A stretch of DNA of 64,000 bases, taken from contig CM018043.1 of the NCBI GenBank assembly GCA_008638375.1, positions 43,599,417 through 43,663,416 on the forward strand. The letters run 5' to 3'. Of this stretch, positions 55,201 to 64,000 are shown piece by piece; position 1 is the stretch's first letter; every line of letters begins with the position of its first letter. Origin of the DNA: Nyssa sinensis. Taxonomy: Eukaryota > Streptophyta > Magnoliopsida > Cornales > Nyssaceae. Both the position numbers and the translations under genes were made by a program. The notes under the pieces were generated by a model. The model saw nothing but the letters and a program-made list of their open reading frames with translations. It was not told where the DNA came from and made no database searches.

Positions 55201-58200
55201 CACTACAGAATGCAACAGAGATGATTTGTGGTCTCTTGCAACACCAGTTAGGGAGCATTTTTCCCTCGCAACTCAAATATTAATAGTCAAAGTTGCAAAA
55301 CTAGCTTCCAAAGTTGTAGACTAAGAAAAACTTTTTTTTTTTTTTTGGGGGGGTTGGGCACCATCATGTGGCTGACACCTCTTCTAGGAAAATCATGATC
55401 CTCCCTGCATGCAACACTTAATCAAAATCGCTGCCTCCAAATTCCCCTTCTTGTCTACCTTCCTGCCTCAATGCATCTTCCTTACCTTCCCTAACCTTCA
55501 ATTTATGATTCAAATTTAAGAAATCAACCTTCTCCTCAAGCTTCCAATCCTGCACAGCCCTAGAGAAGCACAGCTCCCACTTCACCCTAGAAACATGCTT
55601 TCCCTTTCCATAACATATCTCTCCAAAGCCACTTCCCAAGTAAAGCTTGATTGAAAAGCATAAATTTTCTAATGCCTAGGTGCCCTTCCCTAACACGAGA
55701 ACAAATCTTTTTCTGCTCCATTGTCCTCAATCTTTCCCAAATAAAGTCTCTCTAAAGCTTTCTCTACCTTTTAGTCAGTGAGGCTGAAATTGAGAAGGTT
55801 GACCTGAATTCTGCAGGGTTAAAAACTGAGGCTTTTCTTTGATAAGTATTGCCTTTTTCACCGCGGAAGTCTCCTCTCAAATCTCTTAATCATTACTAGA
55901 TCCCAATCCAACTTGGCTTTAAAGGAGGAACTTAACAGGATCCCAAGATAAGAGGTAGGAAGGGATCCCATTCTCCAACCTAGATTCTCTGCCAACCTAC
56001 TCGTCTCTTCCACCTCTCTAACATGGACTGGCTAACTCTTCCCACATTTTCCATCTGCGAGATTGACTCAAAACATAGCGTAACAAACCAGAGTTATTGT
56101 AGCCAATAGAAGACTAGTTGAGGAACCTTAAAAAACCTTTTAGGGAACCATTCGTTAAATCTTAGAATCAAAGAGAAAATATACAAAGCTTTATCTTTTT
56201 TTTGGTATTGCAATCCAAAACTCATGTGCATTTTAGAAATTTTTACCCTTACATTGCCTTTTTACCCTTACATTGCCTTGAGAAGTGAACCTCTATGACT
56301 TATCAAAAAAAAGTGTCACTTCTATGGCCATTTTGGGGCTCCATCCCCTCTTATATATAGCAAGGAGTAAATTCTTGCGTGAATAATCCTTAGTATTGTC
56401 AAAAATGCTAAACAAAAGAAGAGAGTCATAAAATGTGACATAAAACAAGAATACCATTGCATTGGGTGGAACCTAGTATGGAATCCATATTTTTGAAGAA
56501 ACTTCCATTGAGAACTAGATTAGGTGGCGGGTTTTATGGAAATGTTGGAGAGATTTAAATTGAATGAGGATAGGGAAGATGTGATGATTTGAACACTAAA
56601 CAACAATAAAAAGCTCACTCTACAATCAGTTCATGAGGAGTTGGTGGGTAGTAGGATTCTTTCCCATGGAAGTTGATTTGGAGATCCTGGGTTCCAAAGT
56701 TTCTTTTTTTACATGGTTGACGGCTTAGGGTGCTATCTTAACTATCTTAACTATGGATTACCTTTGCAGGAGGGGGTGTCATTTGTTTAGTTGTTGCCTT
56801 TGTAAGTGCGAGGAGGAAATGGTGAACCATCTCCTAATCAATTGCAAAATGGCAAGAGATGCTTTCCATGTAAGTTGATTTGGAGATCCTGGGTTCCAAC
56901 TGGCGCAAGGTGCTATCTTAACTATGGATAACCTTCGTAGGAGGGGGTGTCATTTGCTTTGTCATTGTTGCCTTTTTAAGTGCGAGGAGGAAATGGTGGA
57001 CCATCTCCTAATCCATTGCAAAATGGCAAGAGATGCATGGAGTATAATATTCTCCATTTTTGGGTATATTTGGGTGATGTCGGCTTCCATTCAGGAGGTG
57101 TTTTTGAGTTGGAGGTGTTGCCGTATGAGAGAGGAAGTGTGGATTGCTTGGAGCATGGCTCTCCTTTGACTTGTTTGGTGCTTATGGGGGGAGAGAGAGA
57201 GAGAGAGATGACTTTTTAGGGGGCCAAGTCATCTTCTTGGTGTTTTAAAGATAATTTTAAGATTACTCTTTTTTTTGTTTGGGTTAGAGGAGCTAATCCA
57301 TTGTATTTAGATAGCTTTATAGAGTTTTTGGGAGAATTAAAGCTTTAATTTTTGTAGCCTTTTTCCTTTTTTTTTTTTTATATATAATAATTATGGGTTT
57401 GCCCTCGGGTGTCTTTTTTATATTTATTCATATCTTTGAATGATAAAAAATAAAAGAAAAGTGTTTACAGCAACAAAGGCTAGACTTATGGATGAAGAGA
57501 GAAGAAAGGTGGAAGATAGAGATTTTGCTAGAAATTTTTTTTTGATTAGTAAATGTAATTGTATTATAAACAAGGTGCCAAGAAGGGCTACCCAAAAGTA
57601 CAGAAACAAGGGACTGGCGATTTCCCTTGGTAGTTTAAAGGCATTTTTTTGAAAACGTTTTTTTTTGGATTAAGGAAGAATACTCCATGTATTTAGATAG
57701 GCTTATGGATTTTTTGAGGGATCTTAGGCTTTAATTGATGTAACCGGTCGCTTTTATTGTTCCTATTGGGTGCCTTTCTTAGGTCCCTTTCAATTTATAT
57801 ATTTCACATTTACTGATAAAAAAAAAAGGGATTGGCTACAAAAAATTAAAAGCCTAAGATCCTCCCAAAAAAATCTATTGACCTATTGAGATACATAGGA
57901 AACTTTTCCTTTATCCAAAAGAAAAGAGTTCTCAAAAAATTGTCTTTGAAATTCCAAGGGAGAGATTCAACCCTTAGAATGTCCTCCTATTCCTTTCCTG
58001 TCATAAGCACCAAACAAGAAAAATGAGAGCCATTTGTCACGCTATTCTCAATTCCTTCCTAATTCTTTTGGACTTCCACCCCAAAAAAATGGAGGCCGTT
58101 GTCACGCCAATATAGTTAAAAAGAGCAAATAATAAGTTTCAGGTATCCCTTGCCATCCTACAATGGATTAGGAGATGTTCCACTATTTTTTCCTCTTCTT

Positions 58201-60784
58201 TGCAGTTAGGGCACCGAATCTGAAGATGGAAACCTCTCCTACGGAGATTGTTTGCCGTAGGAATGGCTCCCCATGCTGCCGACCAAGCAAAAAAAAACGA
58301 CTTTCACTGGGACTTTAGACTTTCATATCAATCTCCACGGGAAGGACTTGTCTTCTCCATTCACTATCTTTCTATAGAAAGATTGAACTGTGAACTTCCC
58401 ATCACCATTCACTGAATTTCATCCTATCTTCCTTCCCTCCATACCATCCTACTCAAGAACTCCATCAACCCATCCACCTCTTTCAATTCCCAATAAAAAA
58501 GTTTCTTCTAAAGCACGGACTCCATACCCTTTCATCCCCTACCAACTCAACACAATCCTGCCACCACTGCCTCTTTGTTCACAGCAGTGTTATAAAGATG
58601 AGGAAACTTATCCTTCAGAGCTTCATTGCCACTTCACGGGTCCACCCAAAACTTCACCTACAAACCCTCTCCAATAGAATACTGAAGGCATTGAGAAAAC
58701 CCATTTCTACCCCTACGAATAACTTTTCACACCCCACACCCATACGCCTCAGAAACATCATGAGAGAACCACCCCCCTCCTCACACCCATATTTATTGAG
58801 ATTATACTCCTCCACTTGGCAAGGTCCCCCGGGCGAAATGCCACAACCACTTCCTTAGAGGGCCTTGATTGAACAATTTAAGATCTTTGAACCCCAAGCA
58901 ATCCTCAGCCAAAGGAAGTTTCACCTTATCTGAGCTCACCGGATGGATTCTCTTTTCATCCTCTTTTCTTCCCCACAAGAAATCCGTCTGAATCTTCTCT
59001 CACTTCTTTCTCACCGTGGTAGGCATTGGAAAGAGGGACATATAAGAGATTTTGCTAGAAATAAAAAAGAAGGTATTTAGTCGAGCATAGTTTCTCCTTC
59101 ATTATTTTTTTCAATTTTGTCTCACTTTCTCTCCTTCTTTAAATGACTTGGGGACTATTGAACAGGCTTGAGAAAATTGAAATGATTGTCAGAATTGGTT
59201 TGGCTCCAGTGCCGTGGGGTTGGGGGTGTACATAAGAGAGAATAAACATCGTTAGGGGGGAAATTGTTGCATGGATGGTATTTTTGGAAGTCATGAGGGC
59301 CACGTTTGTCCTCTAATAACAAAAGCATTAGGAGTTTAAGGTGTGTTGAGCTCAGATGGGGCATTATAGGGAATTCTAAAACCTTCTGAGTTCAAGACTA
59401 AGCTTATGATTATGCGAGCAACTTCAGTCTGTCTAATTTTCTGTAGTGTGCATGAGTTCAATGTGCATAGCGTTTTGGATTGCAAAAGAGAAGTCTAAAC
59501 CTTCTGAGTTCAAGACTAAGTTTTTGACCTATATGTTTGCGACTTCAGTTTGTCTAGCATGCATGAATTCAATGTGCACAGCCTTTGGGACCACACAATA
59601 TTAAAGCTTGTGAAAATAGTTTTCAATGTTAAATGAAAATTTGAAGCTATGGTACCACATTTGACGGAATATGGACTTTAACAATTAAAGTGGTTATCTA
59701 TATAAGTAGAATATGAACAATACTAAATGGGTAAGAAATGGTAGGAATGAATGAGCATCTTTACTTGTGTGCCTTATAAATACAAATGCTGATAGCCTGA
59801 TATCGACATGCTAGTCATTACCTAATTAAAGGACCCGCAGGTCTATTAGCTAAACTGGTTATGGAAATGTATACAATGTGTGCAATTCTTACCTGGAAAA
59901 AAATTATTACCCCACATTTTTCTTTGTTAATAATAATTTCATAAAAGAGCATCAAGGGGGTGCACCGATACACAAAAAATATGAGACTATAAAAGAAAGA
60001 GCAAATGAACTGCATTAACCTCCAACCTACACCTTCATATTACATTAACCAAATATTAATTGAACAAAAAGATTTTTAATTCTTCATTTTCCTATTTTTT
60101 TTTTATTTCTTGCGAAGGGTTCTGCGAGTAAAACAAAATTATAATGACATAGTCTGGCAGATGTTGAATTTGATGTCACAAGAAATTTCATTCACGTTTT
60201 AATTTTAGTTTTTGGTGAAGTTCATAATATCCCATTCCAGGTTTGTTCTTTGTACATATATCTTGACTTAATTCAACCATCTTCTTTGCTTCATTTATCG
60301 TCTCATCTCAAGGATGAGGCTTCTATAATGCCTCCTTTTTGGCTACTTATCAGAAAAAAAAATGCTTCTTTTTTTTGGTTATTCTGCACTATATTTTCAT
60401 CACAATTTAAGGTCCACCTCAAAATCTATAATAAATTCTTATCTGTAATTTAGGACCATCTTTCTTTTGGATATTATCATTTTACTGTGGATGGTCAATA
60501 ATGATAATCTGTTCTTGTTTGTTACTTCTTTATGTATAATTTTTAATTTTCTGACGCAGGTGTGGTGCTAGACAATCTGGGGATCTTGGTTCTTCTGAAG
60601 ACGCACTTGATGGGATACTTGGTTTTGGAAAATCAAATTCATCCATGATTTCACAACTAGCTTCATCTGGAAAAGTGAAAAAGATGTTTGCACATTGCTT
60701 AGATGGTGTTAATGGTGGTGGCATCTTTGCAATTGGGCATGTTGTGCAGCCAAAAGTTAACACAACTCCATTAGTACCAAATCA
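52215..60784 (+). CDS. A1 (pepsin-family) aspartic protease, exons 1-4, 3' part outside window
   Basis: Four exons join in phase with GT...AG borders: 52215-52495, 53035-53164, 53292-53539 and 60560-60784. They give 294 codons plus two bases, with no stop. The start is the first ATG in frame. Residues 20-44 (FLLSLLLLISIC core) form a signal peptide, so the enzyme enters the secretory pathway. A probable prosegment (SLSVLKAHDNLRNLRML) follows. Exon 2 has the first catalytic site, VDTGSDIMWVNC, with Asp at about residue 114, after LYYAKIGIGTPPKDYYV. Exon 3 has the flap region (YGDGSFSIGYFVKD) and Cys pairs; exon 4 has DGILGFGKSNSSMISQLASS and FAHCLDG. This resembles the plant group called aspartic proteinase-like protein 2 (cysteine-rich, some GPI-anchored). 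The second catalytic Asp and C-terminus must lie past 64000. Introns are 539, 127 and 7020 bp. Confidence 0.93.
52540..52562. repeat. TA microsatellite in intron 1
   Basis: An ATATAT run of about 22 bp followed by CACGCACCCACAAACACACA, about 45 bp after the intron 1 donor. Confidence 0.85.
53540..55379. other. Intron 3, left part: low-complexity and SINE-like DNA
   Basis: This is spliced-out DNA with no coding signal. It includes a C run (CTCCCCCCCCCACCCC) joined to an A run near 54250-54285, a tRNA-SINE-like unit (54590-54745), and T and G runs near 55330-55350. The stretch 54880-55320 has no recognised family. Confidence 0.5.
54590..54745 (+). mobile_element. tRNA-derived SINE candidate
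   Basis: TGGTTCAAGTGG (54609-54620) matches the pol III box A consensus at every position. GATTCAAGCCC (54653-54663) is a partly decayed box B at tRNA-like distance. The downstream part ends in an A-rich stretch (about 54727-54745). Target duplications were not resolved. Confidence 0.4.
55380..56090 (-). pseudogene. LINE reverse transcriptase fragment in intron 3 (- strand)
   Basis: On the - strand, WRMGSLPTSYLGI-like and SSFKAKLDWDLV-like words (about 55990-55880) and RFERRLP then KRQYLSK match the end of a plant L1 reverse transcriptase. WELCFSRAVQDWKLEEKVDF and KVREGKEDAL (about 55580-55470) match the linker before the zinc-knuckle domain. Parts between are missing, and stops occur. Confidence 0.65.
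56091..56470. other. Intron 3 spacer without recognised content
   Basis: AT-rich DNA with a short direct repeat (TTTTTACCCTTACATTGCCTT twice near 56240-56278). No coding or element signal is seen. Confidence 0.5.
56471..57435 (+). pseudogene. LINE 3' part in intron 3 (+ strand), zinc-binding domain duplicated
   Basis: LERFKLNEDREDVMI (56550), SVHEELVGSRILSHGS and then the RT-associated zinc-binding domain (MDNLRRRGCHLLCHCCLFK, CEEEMVDHLLIHCKMARDAW, 56924-57040) identify the C-terminus of a plant L1. A 202-bp segment (56664-56865) is repeated directly after itself, so the start of the zinc domain is present twice. An in-frame stop follows MALL (57167). The end shows CCCTCGGGTGTC, then T- and A-rich 3' DNA. 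Confidence 0.75.
57436..57832 (+). mobile_element. Second LINE 3' tail (+ strand)
   Basis: ATTTAGATAGGCTTATGG, GGGATCTTAGGCTTTAATT and GGGTGCCTTTC, closed by GATAAAAAAAAAA at about 57818-57829, repeat the 3'-end layout of the LINE just upstream. This is a separate, 5'-truncated copy with its A tail. Confidence 0.55.
57833..59060 (-). pseudogene. LINE 3' half in intron 3 (- strand)
   Basis: On the - strand, SLFPMPTTV then KIQTDFLWGRKEDEKRIHPV and CLGFKDLKLFNQ (about 59050-58860) is the end of a plant L1 reverse transcriptase. RRRGFHLQIRCPNCKEEEKI and VEHLLIH (58250-58160) is the zinc-binding domain. The 3' tail (GGATCTTAGGCTTTTAATT on the - strand) meets the + strand LINE tail at 57832. Frames are broken. 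Confidence 0.75.
59061..60559. other. Intron 3, right part
   Basis: No coding signal. A 118-bp direct duplication sits at 59381-59610 (ACCTTCTGAGTTCAAGACTA at 59381 and 59499). 59840-59900 has a lone box A match without box B. The end has a normal acceptor, T-rich then CTGACGCAG, before exon 4. Confidence 0.55.
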
Positions 60785-62079
60785 GTATGTGATATCTTAC
60801 ACTACGGACTGGATTACTCTTATGCCCCCTATAGTTACTTATATTTATTATATTTATTTACGGTTTCTCATTCAATGATTAGATGTATTCATTTTGCTGA
60901 TCGGATTGTTTTTTAGATTTGTTAAGTTGTCGCGAAGAATCAATGAAAACAAAAGGAAAATGCTTACTTTTTTTTTTTTTTGAAGTCACAATCCATTTCT
61001 AAGCATTCTCTTCTCATTACCGTGTTCTTTCTGATATTAGATGGAGGTATAGTGTTCTGAAACTTCTAATCAGCTTTTGGTATCACACTTACCAGAAAAT
61101 ACTAATACCCTAGCTATCCTCATTTTGGTTCACGCATTCTAAAATAAGGAACACTTATCACATTCCAAAACACTAAATTTAGCGATCCAAGAAATTTTTG
61201 AAAAAAATAACATGAAAGGACTAATGCAAATTAAGAGATCAACATAAATAAGTATACTTAGTTCAATGCTTTACATGTTCCATTCCAATATAATAAACTT
61301 CTATAACTATATGGGAAGCGTGTATACTTTATGATTTTAATTATCGATACTCATCTTTGGGTTAAAAGAAGAAACAATCCGACAATTAGACCTATCACTT
61401 CATATTCTACCTGTGTCATCTAGATAAGCATATAGAGGATGTAGTTGCGTTCCCGTTTTGTGTACCATAACGATCCGTGTTCTAGGTAACTTTGTTTGGG
61501 ATGAAATATTCTGTGTGATTCTTAAAGAGATGAATCAATTATTTAATTTACTTTCATCACTCATGCTGATCCTTGGTGATTTTCCTTTCTGGCAACTTGT
61601 TGATATGTATTCAGGAGGATACCAACTAGTTTTATACTATAAGTTTCTTGCTTTTTCAGTATATAAACCTTTTTCCCATTGTGAAGTGTTCCTATCTCCT
61701 GTGAATTATAAATATCTTAATTGCATGTTTGTTTAATTTGTTAGATTGAAATTCAGACGATGAGTAAGTTGAGAACTAATTAACAATGTCAAAGATATCA
61801 GATTGTTTAGAGGGATGTTCAGGCATGAGATTATAATTTAGAGCATTTGTATACCCTACAAATATTCTTGCTCTTACATAGACACTTCAAAAACTGTGAT
61901 GTATATCCATACTGCTAGTGTATGGGAAATACGTCCAACTTTTTTACCTCAGAAGTGGGCAGAATACATTCTTAATATATTAGAAGTTTCATAAAAGACT
62001 TTCTAAATATGCTCCTCACTTGTTACCCTGCATCTCCACCAATCAAGGAAAAAAAAAGCTCCTCACTTAAAGGATCATA
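60785..62079. other. Intron 4, left part
   Basis: It begins GTATGTGATATC after exon 4. AT-rich DNA with scattered short frames and no recognised domain or element. No further protease exon is visible to the end of the window. Confidence 0.5.
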
Positions 62080-63990
62080 TTGAAGGTCTAACGTAATGTA
62101 AACACGTCGTATGGGAATTTTGTAAACTATATCAAATGAACCATGTGTGAGCATATAAGGATTAGATAACACCTGGACCCATACCAGGAGTCAAAACATT
62201 TACTTGAGTCCATGTAACAAAGGCTTTGGTGTCTATAAAGGTATCTCAGGTTGAGATGGTATGGATATCATCAAAGCCAAGCAAAAATCTTGCATGGCTC
62301 TGGATGATCTTTAACATCGCATTCTCTTGCTCGAGAATCTCACAACATTGAAATCACCCCCAATGCACCATGGTAGTGGCCACCTGCTCCTTACTCCCTT
62401 CATCTCCTCCCATAAACAGTCCCTATTTGCATCGTCTGTCGGCCCATAGACTCCAGGAAAACCAACCAGAAATCATCCTCCATAGACTGCAGCAAGCAAG
62501 AAACTGAGTAGTTACCTTTCTAGGTATCCCCCTTCACCCACACTCTGAAATCCCACATCATCAAAATTCCCCGACACTCCAACAGCACCCAATGATTCCC
62601 ACTCCGCCCATCTCCCTCCCCCCAAGCTTCTCACAATTTCCCAAGCCATTGTTTCCTTTTTTGTTTCCTGTAAATACACTATGTTCAATTACCAGTGCTT
62701 CAGTGATGCCTTTGTAGCTACCCGATAGCTACTCTTTTATCGGGTCATTCACCGTTTCACATTCTAGGAAATTATGCGCATCTTCATTGGAACTCATCAA
62801 AGACCTCTCCCCTGCTTCCCTTTACTCTCCCTGTCCTGACTCCTCAAATCATAATTCACTGATGAAGATAACTTATCAAAAAGTGAATCAAGATAATATC
62901 TTTAATTCTCTTCCCAGTTTTGGCTTTCCAACCCTCCCTTTCCCCCATTTTCTTTCCTTACTCCAACCCTCCTTTCCCTCTCTATCGCCTCAAACAGGTC
63001 CATAAATTGGCCTACCCAGGTGAAAACCTTCCTCGGTACCCAGCTGAAACCTGCTCAAGCCTGACTTCCCTTGCCCACGCACTCCTGTCAGACCCTTCCC
63101 CATCAGTTAGCAGCAGATTCCCTCTATGAATGATCCTCAATTTCCTGCATCTGATGTCCTTCCTCATTATTGTTCCAGAATTCTGAAGGTTCCGTCACAG
63201 CAAGGGCGTGCACTCTACTGGCTCCAGCCACTCCCCTTCCCTAACTTGAGTCTATTTCCGAGTCCAGCTCGCTACATGTCACCCGATTTTCTGGTCCCTG
63301 CAGCTGTCCTCAACGGGTCCTTCTTAGTATTCAGCACGTCATCCCTTGCTTGTATGCCTCTGTTATGCACCTTTCTGTCCATCCTGAACTGGTTCAACAC
63401 TGTTCGGTGCAGGCTTACTTCTTGTCAGCCTGGGACTACTAAAGTCTTGGTTCCTAGGCCCAACAGAGCTGAAGCCATCATAACCTCTACCTTGCAAGCT
63501 GGTATCCTCTTCCATTGCCATTGAGATAGGCCCAAATTTATTACTAAGCCTTACTCCTGTCTCTTGCTGCGTTGGATTAGGCCTTCTCATGTTTTCAGTT
63601 TTGGGCTTGGCCCAGCCCTACTTCACATTTGGTCCATCACCCTCACTCGAGCCCACTGTAACTGAGCTCTGGATGCCTTGCCTTCATCTTCGCCGGCAAA
63701 ACCTCCACACATATCCCTTAGTCACCTGAGAATGTCATCATCCCACAAATTTTTTTATATGCAAGTGACCCTTGGGGTGGGAGTTGAATCTGGGATTTTG
63801 GGGATATTAACCAAACCTCTTCCCAACTCATCCAACCCCAAGGGTTATCATCATCCCACAAATGAACTGGGAAAATCCAAGAAATCGAACCCACAAAATT
63901 TTTAGTTCAGCCCTTGTTTTTGTAACATCCTCTTGATGGTGCCCACCAGTCCAAAAAGATCAGAGACCCTTTGAATGTCCAGTCTTGAGC
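62080..63990 (-). pseudogene. LINE 5' half in intron 4 (- strand): ORF1 end and endonuclease
   Basis: On the - strand, MRRPNPTQQETGVRLSNKF (63590) lies in an ORF1-like, polar region. The endonuclease follows: WVLLECRGILMMWDFRVWVKG (about 62590), [29 protein letters not shown], and [16 protein letters not shown], with the GDFN motif of the nuclease at about 62350. Frameshifts and stops follow (after 62280). The reverse transcriptase half is absent. It lies antisense to the protease gene, inside its intron. The part beyond 63600 is assigned by continuity only. Confidence 0.65.
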
Positions 63991-64000
63991 CTTCTGAACC

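Noticed and set aside
58390..58858. + strand Pro-rich frames in intron 3
   Set aside because: Reverse complement of LINE reverse transcriptase sequence.
59840..59900. Box A-like TAGCTAAACTGG as a possible tRNA or SINE
   Set aside because: No box B at the right distance and no stems.
62920..63524. + strand frames (62787-63524) as a host gene
   Set aside because: They are shadows of a - strand LINE; the - strand shows endonuclease motifs next to them.

Overview
The window is nuclear DNA of a flowering plant, probably a eudicot; the species cannot be named from sequence alone. It is AT-rich, full of TA and GA/CT microsatellites, has spliced gene structure, and carries Ty3/gypsy chromovirus, Ty1/copia, L1-type LINE, tRNA-SINE-like and Mutator-like sequences. 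About 51 kb on the left is nested, decayed transposable-element sequence. The last 12 kb holds the 5' part of one host gene.

Left block (1-11.5 kb): an old L1-type LINE on the + strand (ORF1 end, endonuclease start, reverse transcriptase) is cut by two copia solo LTRs. One is on the + strand (1935-8524, target duplication AGACA) and itself contains a 3.45-kb gypsy solo LTR (4261-7714, duplication CTATT). The other is on the - strand (9901-11295, duplication AGAAG). A third LTR starting TGTCACGCC enters the LINE at 11541.

Middle block (11.5-48.3 kb): a truncated chromodomain-type gypsy element keeps RNase H, integrase and chromodomain (13753-15575) and its polypurine tract. Its 3' LTR (15625-24310) is split by a 5.2-kb solo LTR of a related family (17074-22320, duplication GAAAC). 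Then come a second TGTCACGCC LTR (24375 to about 28262), an unassigned stretch, a decayed copia RT-RNase H with its post-pol region (30046-31836), a primer-binding site with a coding-free internal region (31874-33774), a + strand LTR start (33775) holding a reverse 4-kb solo LTR (35137-39157), and a 4.6-kb gypsy LTR (40867-45513) abutting a copia LTR (45514-48316). That copia LTR contains yet another copia-type LTR.

Right block (48.6-64 kb): a Mutator-like element with imperfect terminal inverted repeats carries a frameshifted GRF-zinc-finger/coiled-coil/membrane protein gene. It lies about 440 bp upstream of an A1 (pepsin-family) aspartic protease gene. Four exons of the protease are present (52215-60784, 294 codons, signal peptide, first catalytic DTGS motif). 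The rest lies beyond the window. Intron 3 is 7.0 kb and holds LINE fragments on both strands; intron 4 holds the 5' part of another LINE on the - strand.

The most interesting non-catalogued structures are: antisense tRNA-like box A/box B modules in all five large gypsy LTRs; a 142-143-bp hidden period in the same LTRs; clusters of short palindromes (GTCGAC core in one family, CGTTTGAACG type in another) upstream of copia TATA boxes; and a copy of that palindrome-plus-TATA arrangement just downstream of the copia pol stop codon.
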